64,000 nt of DNA. Source: Geothermobacter hydrogeniphilus (lineage in GTDB: Bacteria > Desulfobacterota > Desulfuromonadia > Desulfuromonadales > Geothermobacteraceae). This document shows, piece after piece, positions 58,669-64,000 of the stretch (position 1 is the stretch's first letter; each line of letters starts with the position of its first letter). A program made the position numbers and the translations under genes. The stretch lies in assembly GCF_002093115.1 (NCBI RefSeq), contig NZ_NAAD01000004.1:62001-126000 (forward strand), read 5' to 3'. Below the pieces are notes generated by a model. That model worked only from the letters and a program-made list of their open reading frames with translations. It was not told the DNA's origin and did no database searches.

Positions 58669-58834
58669 CCTGAATCAGTGAACCCGTGATCGGCAATCAG
58701 CACAATGTTCTTCTCCGCCGTGCTGATTACACGTGCGCCGTCACGAGCGGATGATGGATGGCGCGGGGCATGGTAAAATGCACCGGTAAGCACCCCGCGC
58801 GGGCAACACTCCAACAGGAACTCACTGACTCAGG
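58669..58834. repeat. R1 repeat, full-length copy
   Basis: 166 bp from CCTGAATCAGTGAACC to CTCACTGACTCAGG; the right part CCAACAGGAACTCACTG matches 12276-12437. The interior is diverged. It ends 19 bp before the CDGSH gene. Confidence 0.72.
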
Positions 58835-58853
58835 TGGAAGGAATCCAGCTCCC

Positions 58854-59105
58854 ATGACCAAGCCCAACACCGATGCCGGTATGCCGATCGCCATCACTCT
58901 TGACCCGGGAACCTACGATCGCTGCGCCTGTGGCGGTTCGCAGAACCTGCCCTTCTGTGACGGCAGTCACTCCTCTGACGGTCCCCGGCCGATCCGCTTC
59001 AAGATCACCCGGCGGCAGAAGGTTTATCTCTGCAGCTGCGGCAAAACCGGCAATCGGCCCTTCTGTGACGGGGGCTGCGGGTTCAGTCCCGACAGCGAAA
59101 GCTGA
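58854..59105 (+). CDS. CDGSH iron-sulfur protein with a variant second motif
   Basis: 83 residues. Two iron-sulfur motifs. The first is canonical CDGSH (C24, C26, C35, H39 in CACGGSQNLPFCDGSHS). The second reads CSCGKTGNRPFCDGGCG with C60, C62, C71 and C75, so the usual His ligand is replaced by Cys. Tandem CDGSH proteins bind 2Fe-2S clusters and act in redox or iron metabolism. Its stop codon abuts the CGGC gene stop on the other strand. Confidence 0.85.
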   Translation: MTKPNTDAGMPIAITLDPGTYDRCACGGSQNLPFCDGSHSSDGPRPIRFKITRRQKVYLCSCGKTGNRPFCDGGCGFSPDSES

Positions 59106-59456
59106 TCACTCGCAGTGTTTTCGTGCCGGCAGGCATATTGCCGCCCTGGTTCGTCCCTGGCGGGAGCCATGCGTGTAGCCGACCACCGCGAAATTCTCTG
59201 ACAGCTTCCGGGCCAGCGCCTCATAGGCGGGGTTCCTGCTCCGCACGCAACTGGACAGGTGTACCACCTCGACTCCGAGCTGTTTCAGCCGCTCGATCTT
59301 TTTGTCCAGTGCCCCCCCGTCATGCGTGAAGGCGACCAGCCGGGCCTCCGGTCCGTAGGGGGCAAAGGCGTCTTCTCGTTGGAAAAAGGCGCCGAGGCAG
59401 CCCTTGCCGGTGCATTTGTCGAGGGTTGTCTTGTGGACAATGATGGCGATTTTCAT
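59106..59456 (-). CDS. CGGC-domain protein
   Basis: 116 residues. Begins MKIAIIVHKTTLDKCTGKGCLGAF and continues to VEVVHLSSCVRSRNPAYEALARKL, the pattern of the CGGC domain, a small Cys-rich module of uncertain function likely binding a metal. No signal peptide or membrane segment. It is convergent with the CDGSH gene, their stops adjacent (TGATCA). Confidence 0.72.
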   Translation of the reverse strand: MKIAIIVHKTTLDKCTGKGCLGAFFQREDAFAPYGPEARLVAFTHDGGALDKKIERLKQLGVEVVHLSSCVRSRNPAYEALARKLSENFAVVGYTHGSRQGRTRAAICLPARKHCE

Positions 59457-59574
59457 TTTGTTGTCGAAAAGAAAGGGTTGTTACCCGAGCCCGATGGCAA
59501 TGCCTGGCGAATAGCGTTGCGACTGCTGGCCGCCCGCCGATCCTGCAAACCTCTGGTGCGGGGTCCGGTGCTGT

Positions 59575-60351
59575 TCATGCGCTGTCGTCGCGGAGCTTTT
59601 CATTGCCGTTTCCCGGCCGCCAGCCCTGCCGGCCCACATGCACAATGAGAGTGCTCATGTAGCTGAGCGGGACCGGTTGCCAGGTCTCGAGATTGTCGAT
59701 CAGCAGTTCGCCGTTGCCCTGCTCGATGCAGCTGACCAGTCGGGCGGAGCCGAGCAGGCCGCGTTCTTTCAGGAGCTTGCGGAGAGCGCTGATCATCCCG
59801 CCGGCCTTGTAGAGTACCAGGGTCTCGCAATGGTCCAGCGCCCCGGCAACCAGTTCCATGTCGGTGGCCGACATCAGGGTCAGGCGATCCTCCTGCAGAG
59901 TGAGGGGGACGCCGAAACGGCTGGCGCCGGTCTGAAAAGCGCTGATTCCGGGGACCACGTGAATTCGCTCCCGGGGGAGCTGTTCCGTCAGCCCCTGCAT
60001 GAGGTAGGAACTGGTGGCAAAGATCAGGGGGTCGCCGAGGGTTGCCTGGACCACGGCACGTCCCTGCCGGCAATGGTCCGTCACCTGCGCGGCCAGCTCC
60101 TGCCAGCGGGCGCGGGTGGCCTGATCATTGCGCTGCATGGGATAGCTGACACAGAGCAGTTGCTGATCCCGCAGGAACGGCCGGATCGTCTCCAGGGCCA
60201 GGCTGCGATCGGCTCCCCGGGCGCGGGGAACAATCACCAGATCGGCGCTCTCGATGATCCGGGCGGCGCGCAGAGTCAGCAGGTCCGGAGCGCCGGGACC
60301 GACGCCGACGGCGTAGAAGTGCCCGGACAGGGCGGGGCTGGCTGGATTCAT
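59575..60351 (-). CDS. cobI: Precorrin-2 C20-methyltransferase
   Basis: 258 residues. Tetrapyrrole methylase: FYAVGVGPGAPDLLTLRAARII, ESADLVIVPRARGADRSLAL, ATLGDPLIFATSSYLMQGL and VVPGISAFQTGASRFGVPL. Adds a methyl group at C20 in cobalamin (anaerobic CbiL or aerobic CobI) synthesis; the anaerobic form is expected here. It overlaps the BtuF-like gene by 4 nt and is the last gene of the corrinoid operon. Confidence 0.9.
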   Translation of the reverse strand: MNPASPALSGHFYAVGVGPGAPDLLTLRAARIIESADLVIVPRARGADRSLALETIRPFLRDQQLLCVSYPMQRNDQATRARWQELAAQVTDHCRQGRAVVQATLGDPLIFATSSYLMQGLTEQLPRERIHVVPGISAFQTGASRFGVPLTLQEDRLTLMSATDMELVAGALDHCETLVLYKAGGMISALRKLLKERGLLGSARLVSCIEQGNGELLIDNLETWQPVPLSYMSTLIVHVGRQGWRPGNGNEKLRDDSA

Positions 60352-61133
60352 CCGTTGCTGGCCTCCCGGAAGTAGCGGTTGAGTTTCAGGACATTGTCGA
60401 AACTGTGCGTGTTGGCGCGGGAGAAGAGCAGTTCGTCGACCCGCAGAAACCGGGCATCAAGTCGCTTCAGCGGACCACGTTCCGCGGGCGGGAGGGGATT
60501 CTTGTTCATCGGTCCAACCTGGTAGATGTAGACATCCGGCTGCCGGGCGAGGACCGATTCCGGGTTGAAACGAACCAGTTTGCGCTGGCTCGGGGCGAGC
60601 AGAACACCTCCTGCCCGGTTGACAATGTCGGCCACGATGTGACCGCTGCCGGCAACGATGAGCGGCATGGCGGTTATTTCAAAGATCACTTTCGGCGTGG
60701 TGGTGAGCGGTCTGAGATCGGTCAGTTTCTGCCGCTGGCGGGCAATCAATCGTTTGCCGGCGGTTGGTTTGTCCAGCGTCGCCGCCAGTTCGCCGATCTG
60801 CTGCAGGATTTCATCGAGGGTGCGGGGGTGATAGGTGAAAACCGGTGCGTCGATCGCGGCTGCCATCTGCTCTGAGAAAAACCGATTGGAGGAGATAATC
60901 AACAGGTCAGGGGCGAGTGAACGGATAATCTCCAGGTTGGGATGAATGTGTGAGCCGACCTGGCGGGCGCGGGGGAATCCTTTGAGGTTCCGGGTCACTC
61001 CGACCACCTGGTCCGCCACGCCCAGTTTGAGCAGAATGTCGCCGGCGGCCGGGGCCAGCAGGACGATACGCCTGGCGGCGACAGCTTCAGTGCTGAAACA
61101 GAAAAGCAGCAGTACCAGTAGCAACTTGGACAT
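60348..61133 (-). CDS. BtuF-like corrinoid-binding protein
   Basis: 261 residues. Signal peptide MSKLLLVLLLFCFSTEAVA. Type-III periplasmic binding fold: RIVLLAPAAGDILLKLGVADQVVGVTRNL, EIIRSLAPDLLIISSNRF and the C-terminal lobe ITAMPLIVAGSGHIVADIVNRAGG. Binds a corrinoid or iron chelate for the ABC transporter encoded upstream; the cobI neighbour favours a corrinoid. Its first 47 bases overlap the ATPase gene. Confidence 0.85.
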   Translation of the reverse strand: MSKLLLVLLLFCFSTEAVAARRIVLLAPAAGDILLKLGVADQVVGVTRNLKGFPRARQVGSHIHPNLEIIRSLAPDLLIISSNRFFSEQMAAAIDAPVFTYHPRTLDEILQQIGELAATLDKPTAGKRLIARQRQKLTDLRPLTTTPKVIFEITAMPLIVAGSGHIVADIVNRAGGVLLAPSQRKLVRFNPESVLARQPDVYIYQVGPMNKNPLPPAERGPLKRLDARFLRVDELLFSRANTHSFDNVLKLNRYFREASNG

Positions 61134-61824
61134 TGTAAGTCTCCGTAAGCAGTGCGGGGGTCAGTTGCGCCCGGTGTACGTCGGCCAGCAGGCGCCCCTC
61201 TTTCAGCAGCAGAAAGCGGTCGAAAAAGCGGTGTGCGAGATTGATGTCGTGGACCGGCGCGACGATGGTTTCCGGCCGCTCTCTGAGCAGGGAAAAAATT
61301 TCCAGGGCATGGCGGATGTCGAGGCCGGCGTTCGGCTCATCGAGATAGAGCAGCGGAGCCTGCTGGTTGAGGACCCGGGCCAGCATCACCCGGCGTTTCT
61401 CTCCCCCGGAGAGCTGGTTGAACGGCCGTTCGGTGAGGTCCTCCAGGTCGAACCGGGCCAGCATCTCCGTACTCAGCTGCCGGTCCTCGGCGCTGAAGGC
61501 ATTCCCCTGCCGATGGGGGAAGCGGCCGAACAGCACCACTTCGAAGACGCTGAACGGGAAGATAACGTCACTGAACTGGGGCAGCAGGGCGAACAGCCGC
61601 GCCCGCCGGATCATGGGGATTTTCTGCAGCGGCTCGTTGTCGTATCGCACCCGCCCTCCGGATGGCGGCAGCAGTCCGGCGAGCAGCTGCAGCAGGGTCG
61701 TTTTGCCGCAGCCGTTTTCTCCGAGGATGGCGACCTTCTCTCCCGGGGCGATTTGCAGCCGGTCCAGTTCCAGGGTGAACCGTCCCCGTCGGAAGTGCAG
61801 CCTGTCGACGCTCAGTTCAGCCAT
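61087..61824 (-). CDS. Corrinoid/iron-chelate ABC transporter ATPase
   Basis: 245 residues from ATG at 61824. Walker A GENGCGKTT (35-43), Q-loop LPQFSD, signature QLSGGEKRRV, Walker B LLYLDEPNAGLD and H-loop APVHDIN. FepC/BtuD-type ATPase for the FecCD permease encoded upstream, with which it overlaps by 8 bp. Confidence 0.9.
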   Translation of the reverse strand: MAELSVDRLHFRRGRFTLELDRLQIAPGEKVAILGENGCGKTTLLQLLAGLLPPSGGRVRYDNEPLQKIPMIRRARLFALLPQFSDVIFPFSVFEVVLFGRFPHRQGNAFSAEDRQLSTEMLARFDLEDLTERPFNQLSGGEKRRVMLARVLNQQAPLLYLDEPNAGLDIRHALEIFSLLRERPETIVAPVHDINLAHRFFDRFLLLKEGRLLADVHRAQLTPALLTETYNVQVATGTAAFLFQH

Positions 61825-62767
61825 GCCAGAACCTTTCCCGGCGGGTCTGCAGCAGGTAGAGGAAAAACCCGCCGCCGAGCAGGGCGGTGACGATGCCGAC
61901 CGGCAGTTCGGCACCGCCGGGGATGATGATGCGGGCCAGGGTGTCGGCGGCGGTCAGCAGCAGGGCGCCGAGCAGAGAGGAATAGAAGAGGTTGTGGCGC
62001 ATGTCGCTGCCGAACAGGCTGCGGGCGATGTGCGGAACGATCAGGCCGACGAAGCCGATGATGCCGGTGTGGCTGACGGCGACGGCGACCAGCAGGGTGG
62101 CGATGACAAAGGCAAAGCTGCGCAACCGATGGACGTTGACGCCCAGGGTCTGAGCCGAATGTTCGTCGAGAGCCAGCAGGTTGAGCTGCAGGGCCCGGCG
62201 GGTGAACAGCAGGTAGGCGACGGCAAAAACCGTCACACAGACCAGCAGCTTTTCCCAGTCGACGACGAAAAATCCGCCCATCAACCAGAAGACGATCGAG
62301 GACAGGGAATCCTCGAAATAATACTTGGAAAAACTGATCACCGCCGAGGCGACGATGTTCATGACAATCCCGGCCAGGATCATGCTTACCGGGTTGATGA
62401 AGCCGTCCCTGCGGGCCAGGCGATAGACCAGCAGCAGCCCGCCCAGCCCGGTCAGCAGGGCAACCAGCGGCACCAGCGACAGGGGAATGCCCAGGGCGAT
62501 GGCGAGGACCGCGCCCAGGGCGGCCGAGGATGCTGCCCCGGTGGTGAAACTGTCGGCCAGGGGATTTTTCAGGGTCAGCTGGTAGACGCTCCCCGACAGG
62601 CCGAGCATGGCACCGATCACGGCGCTGAACAGTACCCGCGGCAGCCGCAGTCCGAACAGGATGTCCCGTTCCACCGCCGTCAGATTGAAGGGATGGATGG
62701 TTGTCGAACCGAGCAGGCAGGAGCCGATCAGGGTCAGAACGAAGAGGAACCAGAGCAGCCGTTTCAT
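61817..62767 (-). CDS. FecCD/BtuC-type permease
   Basis: 316 residues. About nine or ten transmembrane helices with the family signatures ILFGLRLPRVLFSAVIGAML, GLSGSVYQLTLKNPLADSF and IGFVGLIVPHIARSLFG. Inner-membrane permease of a corrinoid or siderophore importer. Starts overlap: 4 nt with the ABC-2 permease upstream, 8 bp with the ATPase downstream, indicating one operon. Confidence 0.92.
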   Translation of the reverse strand: MKRLLWFLFVLTLIGSCLLGSTTIHPFNLTAVERDILFGLRLPRVLFSAVIGAMLGLSGSVYQLTLKNPLADSFTTGAASSAALGAVLAIALGIPLSLVPLVALLTGLGGLLLVYRLARRDGFINPVSMILAGIVMNIVASAVISFSKYYFEDSLSSIVFWLMGGFFVVDWEKLLVCVTVFAVAYLLFTRRALQLNLLALDEHSAQTLGVNVHRLRSFAFVIATLLVAVAVSHTGIIGFVGLIVPHIARSLFGSDMRHNLFYSSLLGALLLTAADTLARIIIPGGAELPVGIVTALLGGGFFLYLLQTRRERFWHG

Positions 62768-63504
62768 GCCTGCACCCTGGCGACCACCCGGCCGGCGAGC
62801 AGAAACAGGCCGACCAGCATGATCAGCAGCACCGGAAACAGCCCGGTTTCGACCGCAGCCCCCGGCAGCAGGGTCGAGCGTATCAGTCGCGTTGAGTAGG
62901 TCAGCGGCGAGAGAGCGGCCAGCAGACGAACCGGAAGCGGCATCTGCGCCACCGGAAAGAAGGTGCCGGAGAGAAACATGATCGGCGTGATCAGAAAGGC
63001 GTTCATGGTCGCCTGGTCGCTGTGGTTGCGTACCAGCAGGGCGACCACCAGCCCGAGCAGGGCGAAGATGCCGAGGTGCAGCAGCAGCGCCAGCAGAAAC
63101 AGTGGTCCGAAGTGCAGTTGCACACCGCACAGCAGGCTGTAGCAGGCGATGACCAGCACCGGGATCAGTCCCCTGGTGATACCGTAGCTCATCTCGCCGA
63201 CCACGATTTCCCAGCGTCGGATCGGTGCCAGCAGGTATTCTTCGAACACCTTGAAGTAGAAGCGGGCGATGTTGATTTCGGTGGCGATGCCGTAACTCTG
63301 GTTCATGCTGCTCATGGTCAGCAGCCCCGGCAGCAGAAAGGCCAGGTAGCTCAATCCGTCCACCCGGGCGTTGCTGCCGATGCCGTAGCCGAAGGCGATC
63401 AGGAACAGTCCCGGTGAAACGGCAGCCGAGAGTACGGTCTTGACCAGCTTCCTGCGCAGGATCAGGATCTCCCGCAGATAGATGCCCCGGACGCCGTTCA
63501 GCAT
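62764..63504 (-). CDS. ABC-2-type transporter permease
   Basis: 246 residues, about six transmembrane helices: LVKTVLSAAVSPGLFLIAFGYG, LSYLAFLLPGLLTM, LGIFALLGLVVALLV and MFLSGTFFPVAQMPLPVRLLAALSPLTY. ABC-2 (exporter) fold, NodJ/DrrB-like. Pairs with the ATPase encoded upstream, overlapping by 7 bp. Substrate unknown; in this operon possibly a tetrapyrrole-related exporter. Confidence 0.85.
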   Translation of the reverse strand: MLNGVRGIYLREILILRRKLVKTVLSAAVSPGLFLIAFGYGIGSNARVDGLSYLAFLLPGLLTMSSMNQSYGIATEINIARFYFKVFEEYLLAPIRRWEIVVGEMSYGITRGLIPVLVIACYSLLCGVQLHFGPLFLLALLLHLGIFALLGLVVALLVRNHSDQATMNAFLITPIMFLSGTFFPVAQMPLPVRLLAALSPLTYSTRLIRSTLLPGAAVETGLFPVLLIMLVGLFLLAGRVVARVQA

Positions 63505-64000
63505 CGTGCCTCCAGCCGTTTGCCGGTCAGGCGCAGAAAGACATCTTCAAGGGTGGTCTCACGGATGCGCACCGACATCTCCAGTTGTTTCAGTCGTTCG
63601 AGGGCCGCTTCCCGGGTGGTGAAAAATTCGTTGTCCAGGGACTCTTCCCGGTAGATGTCGAGGACGAAATGACCGGCCTGCTGTTTCAGCTCGGCCGGGG
63701 TGCCTTCGGCGATAATCCGTGCCCGATCGATGATCATGACCCGGTCGGCGAGGCTGTCGGCTTCTTCGATATAGTGGGTGGTGAGAAAAACCGTACACTG
63801 CTGTTCCTGGTTGATGCGACGCAGAAAGGCCCACATGCGGCGCCGGCTGTGCGGGTCGAGGCCGACCGTCGGTTCGTCGAGAAACAGGATCGTCGGCTTA
63901 TGGAGCAGGGCGCGGGCGATGACCAGTTTGCGCTTCATGCCGCCGGAGAGTTTGCCGGCCGGGGTGTCGCGTTTTTCGTTCAGGGCGGCGAAGTCGAGGC
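63498..64000 (-). CDS. ABC-2-type transporter ATPase, 5' partial
   Basis: The start lies beyond the right edge. The visible part includes LSGGMKRKLVIARALLHKPTILFLDEPTVGLDP (signature and Walker B), an H-loop TTHYIEEADSLADRVMIIDRARIIAEG and the ABC-2 C-terminal domain with LKQQAGHFVLD. Energises the adjacent permease. The start of this operon, where a cobalamin riboswitch might be found, is outside the window. Confidence 0.88.
   Translation of the reverse strand, partial: LDFAALNEKRDTPAGKLSGGMKRKLVIARALLHKPTILFLDEPTVGLDPHSRRRMWAFLRRINQEQQCTVFLTTHYIEEADSLADRVMIIDRARIIAEGTPAELKQQAGHFVLDIYREESLDNEFFTTREAALERLKQLEMSVRIRETTLEDVFLRLTGKRLEARC

Overview
The window reads as a GC-rich, Gram-negative chromosome segment from a Desulfuromonadia (Geobacter/Desulfuromonas-type) bacterium. 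This is inferred from a SfrAB-type NADPH:Fe(III) oxidoreductase pair, a small diheme c-type cytochrome, the run def-fmt-DUF116-htpX-rsmB-rpe, an outer-membrane beta-barrel protein, several rubrerythrin/ferritin-like proteins and many exported hypothetical proteins. I see no rRNA, tRNA, CRISPR array, prophage or intact transposase gene. Most genes are housekeeping or envelope functions in short operons.

Layout. 1-4.6 kb: end of a porin-like gene, an exported FG-GAP protein, a Sel1-repeat protein and a GAF-domain protein. 4.7-6.75 kb: a tightly coupled minus-strand operon encoding a tiny zinc-ribbon protein, an ECF sigma factor, a membrane anti-sigma factor, a small acidic exported protein and a basic DUF3106 protein. 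7-14.6 kb: PepF-type peptidase, an MJ0042 zinc-ribbon membrane protein, small exported or Cys-rich proteins and an exported DUF255 thioredoxin-fold protein. 14.8-26 kb: SDR-DUF2867 protein, PAS histidine kinase, U32 peptidase, RadC, ferritin-like protein, diheme cytochrome and M23 peptidase. 26.3-31.2 kb: PilZ, glycosyltransferase, MiaA, PcnB and DUF547. 31.7-37.4 kb: a methionine synthase split into two genes, a lipoprotein, a rubredoxin and a short MTHFR-like protein. 38-42 kb: FolK, transaldolase-like aldolase and succinyl-CoA synthetase. 42.4-48 kb: def-fmt-DUF116, htpX, rsmB and rpe. 49-53.6 kb: SfrB/SfrA. 53.7-59.5 kb: cupin, aminotransferase, CoA-binding, HDOD, lipoprotein, ferritin-like, CDGSH and CGGC proteins. 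59.6-64 kb: a corrinoid operon (cobI, a BtuF/D/C-like transporter, an ABC-2 exporter) running off the window.

Functional threads. One-carbon and corrinoid metabolism recur: the B12-dependent methionine synthase is split, with an MTHFR-like gene nearby and a corrinoid uptake/biosynthesis operon at the right edge. Iron and redox functions recur as well: SfrAB, cytochrome, rubredoxin, CDGSH, ferritin-like proteins and a Cys-rich PAS kinase.

The most unusual content is intergenic. There are at least seven families of short palindromic repeats, mostly 40-180 bp. One (R2) looks like a MITE: it splits a copy of another family (R3) and is flanked by a CTAG duplication. Another (R1, ends CCTGAATC...GATTCAGG) repeatedly lies just upstream of plus-strand genes. 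The best candidate for a little-described protein system is the ECF operon, in which an acidic Leu/Asp-rich periplasmic tail on the anti-sigma factor is echoed in the next small protein and followed by a strongly basic DUF3106 protein.
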